The notes: generated by a model from the letters alone, not told the origin. Positions 52,129 through 60,918 are shown, counted from the stretch's first letter. The stretch is 64,000 nt of DNA from Thermasporomyces sp040195635 (GCF_040195635.1 NZ_JBEFTX010000007.1:186001-250000), one strand, 5' to 3'. A program made the numbers and translations.

Positions 52129-52913
52129 CAGATGCCCGCCTTCCGCTTGCCCGAGACCAGCTCTCGGACCTGACGCACGCGGTGCCGGACACCCCACACA
52201 GTGACCCGGCGGAACGACTCGACCAAGACATTGCGGTCCATCTTGCTCGTTCCGTACTCACGCTCGCTGAACACGATCGGCACCTCGCTCACCCGGAAGC
52301 CGGCCAGGTAGGCCCGCCAGGCCAGATCGATCTGGAAGCAGTAGCCCTGTGACGCGACCTTGTCGAGATCGATTCCCTGCAGCGTAGCTCGGCGGAAGAC
52401 CCGGAATCCCGACGTCGCGTCGCGGAGCCGCAGTCCCAGCGCCATCCGTGCGTAGACGTTGCCGGACCGCGACAGCAGCTGGCGGCCTCGCGACCAGTTC
52501 TCGATCCGGCCGCCCGGCACCCACCGGGACCCGATCACCAGATCGGCCTCGTGCAGTGCCCGTAGCAGGTTCGGAAGCGCCTCGGGGTGATGGGAGCCGT
52601 CGGAGTCCATCTCACAGAGCACGTCGTAGCCGTGGTCGAGTCCCCAGCGAAAGCTCTCCAGGTAGGCGATGCCAAGGCCCTCCTTACGGGCACGGTGCAG
52701 CACCCGTAGGTGATCATCGGTCTCGGCGAGGCGGTCGGCGAGTTGACCGGTGCCGTCGGGCGAGGCGTCGTCGGCGATCAGCACTTCCACCTCGGGCGCG
52801 GCCGCGCGGAGGCGCTTCACCATCCGTTCGAGATTGTCGATCTCGTTGTAGGTCGGCAGGACGACCAGGATCCGACCGAGATCGGTGTACGGCTTGTCCC
52901 CCGCGTCGCTCAT
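52128..52913 (-). CDS. ppm1: Polyprenol monophosphomannose synthase (Ppm1/DPM1-type GT2)
   Basis: In this 261-residue protein, GT2 motifs are RILVVLPTYNEIDNLERMVK, IADDASPDGTGQLADRLAET and YDVLCEMDSDGSHHPEALPN, where the last holds the DxD-type metal site. FRVFRRATLQGIDLDKVASQ and VPIVFSEREYGTSKMDRNVL are DPM1-specific. It makes polyprenyl-phosphate-mannose for lipoglycans and protein mannosylation. In Mycobacterium tuberculosis this domain is fused to Lnt; here the two genes are separate but overlap by 4 bases. Confidence 0.94.
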   Translation of the reverse strand: MSDAGDKPYTDLGRILVVLPTYNEIDNLERMVKRLRAAAPEVEVLIADDASPDGTGQLADRLAETDDHLRVLHRARKEGLGIAYLESFRWGLDHGYDVLCEMDSDGSHHPEALPNLLRALHEADLVIGSRWVPGGRIENWSRGRQLLSRSGNVYARMALGLRLRDATSGFRVFRRATLQGIDLDKVASQGYCFQIDLAWRAYLAGFRVSEVPIVFSEREYGTSKMDRNVLVESFRRVTVWGVRHRVRQVRELVSGKRKAGI

Positions 52914-54559
52914 CGGCCCCCCTCGGCGTCGCCCTCTGAGCCGGCACCGCCGGCTGCCGTTTCCACCCGCCGCGTCCTGCGACTGCGGGCAACGGCGACC
53001 ACCACGGCCCCAAGGCCGACGATAGCGGCCAGGCGCTCGGGTGCAGGGCCCAAGCGCGCAGCAAGGGTCGGGCTGGTCCGCAGCGGGACCCGCTCGACGT
53101 AGGTCTGCCGGGTCGCCTCCCGCGACTTCGCGACCACCGTGCCGTCGGGCGAGATCACCCCGCTGATGCCGCTCGGCGAGGCGACCAGAGTCGCTTTGCC
53201 GTATTCGATCGATCGCAGCCGGGTGATCGCGAACTGCTGCTGTGGCTGCCCCGTCCCGAGGTAGGTGGAGTTGTTGGTCTGGACGACCAGCAGCTGGGAG
53301 TCGGCCCGCGCGACCTCGCCCACGATTCCGTCGTACGCGATCTCGAAGCAGATCACCTCGGCGATGTCGTAGCCGGCGATCGTCATCAGACCTGGATCGC
53401 TGCCGGCGAAGGTGTCGCGGCCGACCATCTGGAGGCGGTCGATGTAGGGCAGGAGGAGCTGACGGAAGGGGATGTACTCCCCGAACGGCACCGGATGCTG
53501 CTTGACGTAGGTCTCCCCCGGGCCGGTGTCTGGATCCCACACCACGCCGGTCGTCCGTCGGTAGTCATCGCCCGGTCCATTGAGGATCGCGCCGACGAGG
53601 ACCGGTACGCCCGCGGCCGCGACGGCCTGCTCCACGATCGCGCCGGTGGTCGGGTCGGCGAAGGGGTCGATGTCGGTGGAGTTCTCCGGCCACACGACAA
53701 ACTCCGGCTTCGGTACCTTTCCGGCCGCCACGTCGCGCATGAGCTCTTCGGTGGCCGCGAGGTGATTTCGGGTGACCGTGCGAGCCCGGCCGAGGAACTC
53801 CATCCCACGCGCCGGCACATTGCCCTGAACGACCGCGACGGTGGCCGTGCCCTGGCCGGAAGTCGGAAGGGGTGCGAGAAGGCCGCCCAGCGCCAACGCC
53901 ACCACAGCGAGGCCCGCTCCGGCCCGGGTGAGAACCCGGCTCGAGCGCGCCAGGACCGCCCAGGCCAGCAGGTTTCCGGCCAATGCCACGACGAACGACA
54001 CGAAGGCGACGCCGCCGAGACTCGCATAGGCCGCCATCGGAGTGCTGTCCAGGGCGAACGCCAGACGTCCCCAGGGGAAGCCACCCAGGGGAATGGACCC
54101 CCGGGCCAGCTCGACCGCCACCCACAGGGCAGCAACCCACACGGGCCAGCCGCGCAGCCGGGTCACCAGGGCGATGCCGGCACCGAGCGCGGCGACGAAA
54201 ACCGCCTCGATCAGGCTGAGAGCAACCCATCCGTCGAGGCCGATCACCCGGATCCACTGGAGCAGGACGGCGAAGAATCCCACACCGAACCCGAGACCCA
54301 CCAGCGCGGCCGGCCGCAACCGGAGCCCCTTGCAGGCCAGCGTGAGTGCGCCCACGGCGAGGGGGGTGATCCACGCCCAGCCGAGCGGCGGGAACGCGAC
54401 AGCGAGAGCGACACCGGATCCGGTGGCGAGCAGGAAGCGGAGCCAGGTCGGCACCACGGTGGCCGTGTCACTTTGTGGAGTGCTCGCGGCAGCGACCGGA
54501 GGTGCGGCGCCACCGCTCGCCGAAGGCTCGACGAGTCCGTCCTCGACCCTCAACGCCAC
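52910..54559 (-). CDS. lnt: Apolipoprotein N-acyltransferase
   Basis: The 549-residue protein starts at GTG 54559 behind AAAGGGACG. N-terminal membrane segments (about residues 35-225) lead to a nitrilase-like domain: Glu in FVVWPENSTDIDPF, Lys in ETYVKQHPVPFGEYIPF and the acyl-carrying Cys in AEVICFEIAYDGIVGE, the full Lnt triad. One membrane helix follows near the C-terminus. It adds the third acyl chain to lipoproteins, such as the lipobox proteins in this window. It is the first gene of the operon with ppm1 and fxsA. Confidence 0.93.
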   Translation of the reverse strand: MALRVEDGLVEPSASGGAAPPVAAASTPQSDTATVVPTWLRFLLATGSGVALAVAFPPLGWAWITPLAVGALTLACKGLRLRPAALVGLGFGVGFFAVLLQWIRVIGLDGWVALSLIEAVFVAALGAGIALVTRLRGWPVWVAALWVAVELARGSIPLGGFPWGRLAFALDSTPMAAYASLGGVAFVSFVVALAGNLLAWAVLARSSRVLTRAGAGLAVVALALGGLLAPLPTSGQGTATVAVVQGNVPARGMEFLGRARTVTRNHLAATEELMRDVAAGKVPKPEFVVWPENSTDIDPFADPTTGAIVEQAVAAAGVPVLVGAILNGPGDDYRRTTGVVWDPDTGPGETYVKQHPVPFGEYIPFRQLLLPYIDRLQMVGRDTFAGSDPGLMTIAGYDIAEVICFEIAYDGIVGEVARADSQLLVVQTNNSTYLGTGQPQQQFAITRLRSIEYGKATLVASPSGISGVISPDGTVVAKSREATRQTYVERVPLRTSPTLAARLGPAPERLAAIVGLGAVVVAVARSRRTRRVETAAGGAGSEGDAEGGR

Positions 54560-55247
54560 CGTCCCTTTCGTGAGGTGTGCCCGCGGTCCGTACAACGCAC
54601 GGGTGCACACGCTGGTGCCCGCTCTGGTGACGGTCCGCCGTGACTTCTACGGTCGTCTTGCCCGGGCTCGGCGTCCAATGATCGCACCAACCCGGGAAAC
54701 CTCGATCAACTGAGGGCGGCGGTGGCGCCCACCTTGGCTCCACACACGCTCTGGTCAGACTCCGGAGCGGTGGAGGGTTCCAGGACGAAAAGTCCACAAA
54801 AGACGGAACGGCCCGCTCACCCTTCGGACCGACCCGCGACGCGTAGGCTGCGCGCCATGAGCCGTTGTCTACTGGGCAGCGGACCGTTCCGTGGCCACCC
54901 CACCGCACGAGACGGAGGCCCCGAGCATTCACGTGGTACGAGAACTGGCTACGGACTCCTCACGCGAGAGCCAAGGCGACGCCCCGAGCCGAGTTGACCT
55001 GCGGTGGACACCATGACGATGGCGAGACCCGCGCCTTGGTGTCAACTGGGGACTGACCTGCACAAATAGCGAATATGTGCAGGTCACGGCCATCTTCTGG
55101 CCACCCACACGATGCCGAGATTTTGTGCAATCGACGGCGTGTCGTGGTCCGGCGTGTCGAGGTGCGTACGCCCTTGTGGGTAAGGGCTCCGGGCTTGCTC
55201 AACCCTCCGGAAGGTCGACCTTGCGGAGCGTATCGCAGACCTTCCGA
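54560..55247. other. 688-base region without a recognisable gene
   Basis: No frame here looks coding: the open stretches are short and their translations are Arg/Pro-rich without any known motif. The region holds the upstream part of lnt and a structured inverted repeat at 55054-55086. A degraded gene beyond recognition cannot be excluded. Confidence 0.5.
55054..55086. repeat. Perfect 11-base inverted repeat with 11-base A+T-rich loop
   Basis: TGACCTGCACA (55054-55064) and TGTGCAGGTCA (55076-55086) flank AATAGCGAATA. A second small repeat GGCC-ATCTTCT-GGCC follows at 55088-55102, and TTTTGTGCA at 55121-55129 echoes the loop side. It lies about 160 bases beyond the kal stop. It could be a structured RNA, a protein-binding site or a dispersed intergenic element. 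Confidence 0.6.
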
Positions 55248-55640
55248 TCATGGAACCGTCGGGATCACCACGGTCGCGCGGGCGGTGGTCGCGACCAGGG
55301 GTTCGTCGAGCAGCTGAGCAGCCGACTCGCTCCGCTCCGGTCGGCCCCGGGCGAGCACCTTCGCCTCCAGCGCGAGGTCGCGGCTACGGGTGCCGACGCG
55401 GGTGACGGTGGCCGTGACCTCCAGGACGTCACCAGCCCGGACCGGCGCGAGGAACTGCACGTCGGCGTACGACGCGAGCAGGCCCTCGTCGCCGTCAGTT
55501 CGAATGCACACCTCCGTGGCCACGTCGCCGAACAGGCCGAGGACATAGCCGCCCGCGACCAGGCTGCCGGCGTAGTGCGCATCGGCGTACGACACGTACC
55601 TGCGGTGCGAGACGGTGAGACCGAGGCGGTGGTCGTTCAT
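55248..55640 (-). CDS. kal: 3-aminobutyryl-CoA ammonia-lyase, hotdog fold
   Basis: The 130-residue protein matches the clostridial Kal pattern: YVSYADAHYAGSLVAGGYVL, LFGDVATEVCIRTDGDEGLL and YADVQFLAPVRAGDVLEV, a hotdog fold with the DAHYAG and GDVATE active-site blocks. Kal removes ammonia from 3-aminobutyryl-CoA to give crotonyl-CoA, the last amino-group step of the lysine fermentation route. Its ATG overlaps the kamE stop (ATGA). Placement at the end of a kdd-kamD-kamE operon makes the assignment strong despite the small size. Confidence 0.86.
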   Translation of the reverse strand: MNDHRLGLTVSHRRYVSYADAHYAGSLVAGGYVLGLFGDVATEVCIRTDGDEGLLASYADVQFLAPVRAGDVLEVTATVTRVGTRSRDLALEAKVLARGRPERSESAAQLLDEPLVATTARATVVIPTVP

Positions 55641-56542
55641 GCGGTCCTTTCCCGCTGCTGGGTTCGGTCCTGGGTTCGGTGCTGCTGGGTTCGGTGCTGC
55701 TGGGTTCGGTGCTGCTGGGTTCGGTCCTGGGGCGCTGTGGCGGTCACGAGGGCGTGCACCAGGTAGCTCGCCACCTCGCCCGGTGTGGTCCCGCGGCCGA
55801 ACACCCGGTCGACGCCGAGGTCGGCCGCCATCGACTCGTGGAAGCGGGGACCGCCGACGACGAGCAGCGGGCGTTCGATCTTTGCGTCGCAGGCCTCCCG
55901 AAGTGCGGCCGCGAGCTCCTGGGTGCCACGAATGTGGGCGTCCCGCTGCGTCACGACCTGTGAGACGAGAATCGCGTCGGCGTGTTCGGCGCGCGCCCGG
56001 GCGACGAGGTCCGGTACCGCGACCTGCGCGCCCAGGTTGATCACCTTGAGCTCGCGGTAGTACTCGAGGCCCTTTTCGCCCGCGAATCCCTTGATGCTGA
56101 GGATGGCGTCGATGCCGACGGTGTGCGCGTCCGTGCCGATGCAGGCCCCGACGACGACGAGCCGGCGGCGCAGCCCGCGCCGGATCGCGAGGTTGACCTC
56201 CTTGGGCGTGAGGAGTGGGTACTCACGCTCGATCACCTCGACCTGCGAGAGGTCGACGAGATGCCCGACCCGACCGTAGACGATGAAGAACGTGAAGGAA
56301 GGGCCGTCGCCTGCGCCGATGGCCTTCGCGTGGACGACCATGGCGGGGTCGAGGCCCATCTTCGCCGCCAGCTGCAGGGCCGCTCCCTCGGCCCGTCGGT
56401 CGTGCGGGATCGGCAGCGTGAACGACACCTGCACCATCCCGTCGCCGGTGGTGTCACCGTAGGGCCGGACGATCGTCCCGGCGCTGTGGTGGTTCATGAC
56501 CTCACTGCCCCCGGTGAGGGGGCCCACTTCGTCCCGGATCAC
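55637..56542 (-). CDS. kamE: Lysine 5,6-aminomutase beta subunit (B12-binding)
   Basis: The 301-residue protein starts at GTG 56542, overlapping the kamD stop and preceded by GAGGAGGACC; ATG 56497 is an alternative giving MNHHSAGTIVRPYGDTTGDG. The cobalamin motif is GTDAHTVGID with His140 as the cobalt ligand, followed by VINLGAQVAVPDLVARARAE and VGGPRFHES, the base-off B12 fold. With KamD it moves the 6-amino group of beta-lysine to C5 using AdoCbl and PLP. The C-terminal tail is an unusual run of QHRTQ repeats encoded by a DNA tandem repeat. Confidence 0.93.
   Translation of the reverse strand: MIRDEVGPLTGGSEVMNHHSAGTIVRPYGDTTGDGMVQVSFTLPIPHDRRAEGAALQLAAKMGLDPAMVVHAKAIGAGDGPSFTFFIVYGRVGHLVDLSQVEVIEREYPLLTPKEVNLAIRRGLRRRLVVVGACIGTDAHTVGIDAILSIKGFAGEKGLEYYRELKVINLGAQVAVPDLVARARAEHADAILVSQVVTQRDAHIRGTQELAAALREACDAKIERPLLVVGGPRFHESMAADLGVDRVFGRGTTPGEVASYLVHALVTATAPQDRTQQHRTQQHRTQQHRTQDRTQQRERTA
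55659..55725 (+). repeat. Tandem repeat coding the KamE C-terminal tail
   Basis: TGGGTTCGGT occurs five times (from 55659, 55671, 55686, 55701 and 55716), with GCTGC between the last four copies, a 15-base period. On the minus strand it encodes QHRTQ units after residue about 270. The period is a multiple of 3, so copy changes would keep the frame. Confidence 0.9.
56483..56507 (-). repeat. 25-base TGAGGTCATGAA element, copy 2
   Basis: On the minus strand this encodes SEVMNHHS near the start of KamE and matches 41433-41457 at 21 of 25 positions, in an unrelated protein. It includes the alternative start ATG 56497. Confidence 0.45.
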
Positions 56543-58122
56543 TGGTCCTCCTCGAGGATCTCCGCGGCCGGGTTGTAGTAGTCCGGCGCCTTCGCGGCCA
56601 CCCCGTCGAGGCCCCTGCCACCGTCGGCCGGCCGGCGCATCAGGCCGAACGTGCCGTCGGCGATGGCGTCGAGCAGGCCGCCCGACCCGTGGGCACAGAT
56701 CCGTTCGAGCAGGTCGATCGCCTCGGCGAGCACCTGCCGGGCCCGTTGCGCGAGGAACCCGTCGGGCGCCGGACGGAAGTCCTCGTGCAGGTTGCCGCAC
56801 GCGTTGAGTACGTAGCGGACGTTCTGCAGCGCGAGATCGCGGTCGGACAGCCACGGCGTCACGACGGCCTCGGTCATCATGCCGACAAGGAGGATCTGCT
56901 GCCCGGTCAGCACACCGGCGAGGTTGAAGAACGCGTCCAGCAGATAGCCCCGGAACACGTCGCCGTTCATGTGCCGGGTCGGCGGCATCCACTTCAGCGG
57001 CGCCTTCGGGAACAGCTCCCTCGCCAGCAACGCATGCGCCAGCTCGAGCCGGAACGACTCGGGCCGCGCCGGATCGATCTCGAACGCATGACCCAACCCG
57101 AGTTGACCGTCGACGAGACCGGCCTCCTTCGCGAAGTACTCGTTCAGCAGCTGCGACACCGTGACGGTGTGCGCGTGCTCGACCGCGTCGGCATTCGTGA
57201 GGTAGTTGTCCTCGCCGGTGTTGATGACGATGCCCGCTCGCGCGTGGACCTGACGGCTGAAGCGCTGGTCGACGAAGGTCCGGATCGGGTTGATGTCGCG
57301 GAAGAGGATGCCGTACATCGAGTCGTTCAGCATCATGTCGAGGCGTTCGAGTCCCGCGAGGGTGGCGATCTCGGGCATGCAGAGGCCGCTCGCGTAGTTG
57401 GTCAGCCGGACGTATCGGCGCAGTTCCCTGCTCACCTCGTCGAGGGCCGTACGCATCAGCCGGAAGTTCTCCTGCGTGGCGTACGTTCCGGCGAAGCCTT
57501 CCCGGGTGGCCCCCTCGGGCACGTAGTCGAGCAACGACTGCCCGGTGGATCGGATCACCGCCACGATGTCGGCGCCCTCGCGGGCCGCCGCCTGGGCCTG
57601 CGGGATGTCCTCGTAGATGTCGCCGGTCGCGACGATGAGGTAGATCCACGGACGCTGGGGCGGGTCGCCGAGGCGGGTGATGAGCCGGTCGCGTTCCCTG
57701 CGGCGGGTGTCGATCTTCCGGACGCCGGCAGCGGTAGCCCGACGCGCGGAGCGCGCTGCCTTGCGTGCGGCCGCACCTTCGGGGATCCGGAAGCTCACGG
57801 AGCCGGCAGCGGCCTTCTGGGCGAGGCCCGGGAGATCGTCGGCGGCGCCGCGGGCCATTGCGTCCCACACCGGCAGGGCGGCGCCGTGCTCGAGGCCTAC
57901 GTCGTTGCGTACGGCGTCGACGAGGCGGTTGACCCAGGGCGTCCCGTCGGGGTCGGCACCCTGCAGTCCCGCGAGGCGCAGCACCGCGCGTTCGACGGAG
58001 ACGGTCGTGTGGGCCTTCGCCAGGGTGACGATCGGCCGCCCGGCCCGGCGGGCGAGTGTGCGCGCCTTGCGGACCGTCGCGGGATCGAGGTCGAGGTGGC
58101 GCCGGAACGCAGTCGTGCTCAT
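56539..58122 (-). CDS. kamD: Lysine 5,6-aminomutase alpha subunit (PLP/AdoCbl-binding)
   Basis: The 527-residue protein has the KamD length. Signature blocks: RPWIYLIVATGDIYEDIPQA, ADIVAVIRSTGQSLLDYVPE, GFAGTYATQENFRLMRTALD, YVRLTNYASGLCMPEIATLA, and MYGILFRDINPIRTFVDQRF, together forming the TIM barrel that binds PLP and the adenosyl group. MPPTRHMNGDVFRGYLLDAF and VGMMTEAVVTPWLSDRDLAL are the conserved late blocks. Both ends overlap neighbours by 4 bases. A reactivating chaperone for this B12 enzyme is not seen here. Confidence 0.94.
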   Translation of the reverse strand: MSTTAFRRHLDLDPATVRKARTLARRAGRPIVTLAKAHTTVSVERAVLRLAGLQGADPDGTPWVNRLVDAVRNDVGLEHGAALPVWDAMARGAADDLPGLAQKAAAGSVSFRIPEGAAARKAARSARRATAAGVRKIDTRRRERDRLITRLGDPPQRPWIYLIVATGDIYEDIPQAQAAAREGADIVAVIRSTGQSLLDYVPEGATREGFAGTYATQENFRLMRTALDEVSRELRRYVRLTNYASGLCMPEIATLAGLERLDMMLNDSMYGILFRDINPIRTFVDQRFSRQVHARAGIVINTGEDNYLTNADAVEHAHTVTVSQLLNEYFAKEAGLVDGQLGLGHAFEIDPARPESFRLELAHALLARELFPKAPLKWMPPTRHMNGDVFRGYLLDAFFNLAGVLTGQQILLVGMMTEAVVTPWLSDRDLALQNVRYVLNACGNLHEDFRPAPDGFLAQRARQVLAEAIDLLERICAHGSGGLLDAIADGTFGLMRRPADGGRGLDGVAAKAPDYYNPAAEILEEDQ

Positions 58123-59753
58123 CGGGAGTCCCTCCCGCGAGCTGCATGGGTGTCTTCACCGCGATGCGCTTGGGTGGCAGGGCCAGGGAGGTCGGCGGTG
58201 TCGTGGACGGTCCGGCCGGTGACGACGGTACGCAGGCAGCGAGGGGTGGGACCGCCTGGACCGAGGTCGGGAAGCCCGGGTCCCTCGACGTCCCAGACCG
58301 CGAAGGTGGCGGGCGCACCGGCCCGCAGCTCACCGCTCTCGGCCCGACCTGCGGCGTACCACCCACCACGGGTGTGGGCGGCGAACGCCTCGCCGACCGA
58401 CAGGCGGGCGGCTTCGTTGTGGTGGGACGCGGCCGCACGCACACCGCCCCATGGGTCGAACGGCGTGACCGGCGAGTCGGATCCGAACGCCAGCGTCACG
58501 CCGGCCCGCCGGAAGGTCGACCACGGGTTGGTCGTCAGCGCCCGCGTGGGACCCAGGCGGGTGGCGTACATACCGCTCCTCCCACCCCACTCCGCGTCGA
58601 ACGCCGGCTGGCCGCTCACCACGACGCCGTACGCCGCGAGCAGGCCGACCAGCGCGGGGTCGATCAGTTCCACGTGTTCGAGCCGGTGCCGCGATCGGAT
58701 GAGTTCCTCCGTGCCGACGGCCTTCTCGGCCAACTGAAGCCCCTCGACGACCGCTGCGGTGGCGGCGTCACCGATGCAGTGGAACCCGCCCTGCAGGCCG
58801 GCACGCGTGCAGGCGACCAGATGGTCGGCAATGTCTTCGGCGTCGAGATAGCGGTGGCCCGCATGGCCCGCCTTGTCGTCGTACGCCGCATCCAGTGCGG
58901 CCGTGCGTGATCCGAACGCACCGTCGGCGCACAGGTCGCCCGCGGCACCCGCACAACCCAGGGCTCGCGCGCGTTCGACACCCCCGGCGGACTCGTGCTC
59001 GCCCCAGTACCGCACGACCTCCACGCCGGGACGCAACGTCGCCAGCTCCTCGATGAGCAGGAGATCGTCGGCCGCATTGACGTGCGGAGCCGCCATCTCG
59101 TGGACGCAGCCGATGCCGGCCGCCGCGGCAGCGGCGAGTGCGGCCTCGATCGCCTCGCGGCGTCGTGCCCTCGTGACAAGGGACTGGGCGGCGTCCCGGG
59201 CCCGGTGATGGGCGTCCCTCTCGACCCGGCCCGTTCCATCCCACCCGGCCGCGCGGGTCATCGCCGGATCCCGGGCGGCGAGCGCGCCGGAGACCAGTCC
59301 GGAGTGGACGTCGACCCGCGCGAGATAGACCGCACGCCCTGGGGCCGACCGGTCCAGCTCCTCCCCCGACGGTAGGCGCGGATCGGCCCACGACGTCTCG
59401 TCCCACCCGAAACCGAGGACGACCGGGCTGGAGTCCTTCCTGGCATGAGCCGACAGCGCGTCGAGCAGGTCGTTCCGTCCGGTCACGCAGGACAGGTCGA
59501 GCCCGTCCAGCCTGAGTCCGGTTTGCGACAGGTGGACGTGCGCGTCGACGAAGGCCGGTGTGACCAGCCGACCGGCCAGGTCGACGATCTCGTCGGCGCC
59601 GTCGAGATAGGGCGCGAGCCCAATGTCCGGGCCGGCGTAGACGATCCGGCCGTGCTCGACGCACAGCGCGGTCGCTCCCTTGACCGGGGACAGGACCGGG
59701 CCGCGGCGGAAGATGATTTTTCGCCCAGCAGCCTCGGGGTTCGTGGCAGTCAT
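58119..59753 (-). CDS. Amidohydrolase (YtcJ-like) embedded in the lysine operon
   Basis: The 544-residue protein starts at ATG 59753, overlapping the kdd stop. Metal motifs are TPAFVDAHVHLSQTGLRLDG, GFHCIGDAATAAVVEGL and TLAFGSDSPVTPFDPWGGVR, as in amidohydrolase family 3. LCADGAFGSRTAALDAAYDD matches the YtcJ group. It hydrolyses an amide, cyclic amide or ester, but no step of the textbook lysine route needs one. It might recycle a lactam or an acylated diamino acid that forms as a side product; this is inference from position only. Confidence 0.85.
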   Translation of the reverse strand: MTATNPEAAGRKIIFRRGPVLSPVKGATALCVEHGRIVYAGPDIGLAPYLDGADEIVDLAGRLVTPAFVDAHVHLSQTGLRLDGLDLSCVTGRNDLLDALSAHARKDSSPVVLGFGWDETSWADPRLPSGEELDRSAPGRAVYLARVDVHSGLVSGALAARDPAMTRAAGWDGTGRVERDAHHRARDAAQSLVTRARRREAIEAALAAAAAAGIGCVHEMAAPHVNAADDLLLIEELATLRPGVEVVRYWGEHESAGGVERARALGCAGAAGDLCADGAFGSRTAALDAAYDDKAGHAGHRYLDAEDIADHLVACTRAGLQGGFHCIGDAATAAVVEGLQLAEKAVGTEELIRSRHRLEHVELIDPALVGLLAAYGVVVSGQPAFDAEWGGRSGMYATRLGPTRALTTNPWSTFRRAGVTLAFGSDSPVTPFDPWGGVRAAASHHNEAARLSVGEAFAAHTRGGWYAAGRAESGELRAGAPATFAVWDVEGPGLPDLGPGGPTPRCLRTVVTGRTVHDTADLPGPATQAHRGEDTHAARGRDSR

Positions 59754-60802
59754 GCGCCCATCCTCGCCTCGAAGAGCGTCCGTACGCCGGATTCGGCACG
59801 GACCAGGCTGAGCGCATACTCCGCGTGGCCGGGCACGTAACCGTTGCCGATCAGCATGGTGACGTCCGCCGCCAGCCCTTCGGCGCCCAGGGCCGCGGCA
59901 CTGAACGACGTCGCCATCGAGAAGAAGACCACGGTCCCACCGGCGGCCGTGGCGAGGATCGCACCGCCTTCGCACCCGGGGACGTCGACGCAGACGACCG
60001 TGACGTCGGCGGGCCCACCGGCCTTCGCGACGGCGTCGGACAGGGCCACCGGGTCGCGGGCGTCGGCGAGGACGACCGTGTCGGCGAGACCGGCATCTTC
60101 GAGGGCGTATGCCTCGGCATCGATCGGTACGACACCGATCGTGCGGGCCGCGCCGGCCCGCCGAGCCGCCGCGAGCGCCAGTGAGCCCGACTTGCCGGCC
60201 GCACCGATGACGCTCACCGTGGGCGAGGCGTAGCCCGCGACCACCCGCGCGGTGAGTGCGGGAGCGCCGCAGACGTCCATGACGGCAAGTGCCAACTGGG
60301 CCGGCAGGTCGTCAGGCAGCTTCGCCGCGATCGAACGCCCGAACAGGATCGCGTACCCCTCGCACGGCACCTGCTCGCTGCCGCCGTCCCACCGCGCGAG
60401 GTCGTCGGAGATGACCAGCGGTGTGAGGGTCAGTGAGACCAGCGTCGCGATCCTGTCACCGGGTCGGAGTCCCAGCGGGGAGTCCGATCCCACCTCCTCG
60501 ACCGTGCCGACCAGCATTCCGCCGGAGCCGGTGACCGGGTTCTGCATCTTCCCGCGCTCCCGGACGATCTCCAGCACTGCACGACGCACGGCGTCGCCGT
60601 CTCCGCCGTGGGCCTCCCGGAGCTGGCGGAAGGAGGCCGCATCGAGATTGAGCCGGTCGACCCGCACGCGCACCTCGTCGGGCCAGAGCTCGGCCTGCGT
60701 GTCCAGGCGTGTGGCCGCCTGCGGGAGGACTCCGGACGGTTCAAGCACCCGGTGGAGCCCGACCGGGGATCCGGCGCGGCGGGAAGGTGTCAGCACGGGC
60801 AC
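59750..60802 (-). CDS. kdd: L-erythro-3,5-diaminohexanoate dehydrogenase
   Basis: The 350-residue protein, the usual Kdd length, starts at GTG 60802 behind GGGAGG. Blocks: VRVDRLNLDAASFRQLREAH, GKMQNPVTGSGGMLVGTVEE, PCEGYAILFGRSIAAKLPDD and the Rossmann motif VSVIGAAGKSGSLALAAAR. VIGNGYVPGHAEYALSL-like residues close it (LIGNGYVPGHAEY). It oxidises 3,5-diaminohexanoate to 5-amino-3-oxohexanoate with NAD+ or NADP+. It is the first gene of the five-gene operon, divergent from kamA. Confidence 0.93.
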   Translation of the reverse strand: MPVLTPSRRAGSPVGLHRVLEPSGVLPQAATRLDTQAELWPDEVRVRVDRLNLDAASFRQLREAHGGDGDAVRRAVLEIVRERGKMQNPVTGSGGMLVGTVEEVGSDSPLGLRPGDRIATLVSLTLTPLVISDDLARWDGGSEQVPCEGYAILFGRSIAAKLPDDLPAQLALAVMDVCGAPALTARVVAGYASPTVSVIGAAGKSGSLALAAARRAGAARTIGVVPIDAEAYALEDAGLADTVVLADARDPVALSDAVAKAGGPADVTVVCVDVPGCEGGAILATAAGGTVVFFSMATSFSAAALGAEGLAADVTMLIGNGYVPGHAEYALSLVRAESGVRTLFEARMGA

Positions 60803-60841
60803 CGTGACCTCCCGGAGATCCTTTGGACTATGGTGGCAACC

Positions 60842-60858
60842 ACAGAAAATCTTTCTGT
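60842..60858. promoter_or_regulatory. 7-3-7 operator between kdd operon and kamA
   Basis: ACAGAAA-ATC-TTTCTGT is a perfect inverted repeat, A+T-rich against its surroundings, in the 116-base divergent gap: 40 bases before the kdd GTG and 61 before the kamA GTG. It could coordinate both sides. No regulator gene is adjacent; an Lrp/AsnC- or GntR-type lysine sensor elsewhere is a guess. Confidence 0.6.
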
Positions 60859-60918
60859 AACGTGTAGATCTGACGGTACGACATTCATGATCTGGCGGTC
60901 CAGGTCGGAGGTGTTCCT

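Noticed and set aside
54468..54932. A 154-codon minus-strand frame before lnt
   Set aside because: Arg/Pro/Trp-rich translation without any motif, and it overlaps the start of lnt.
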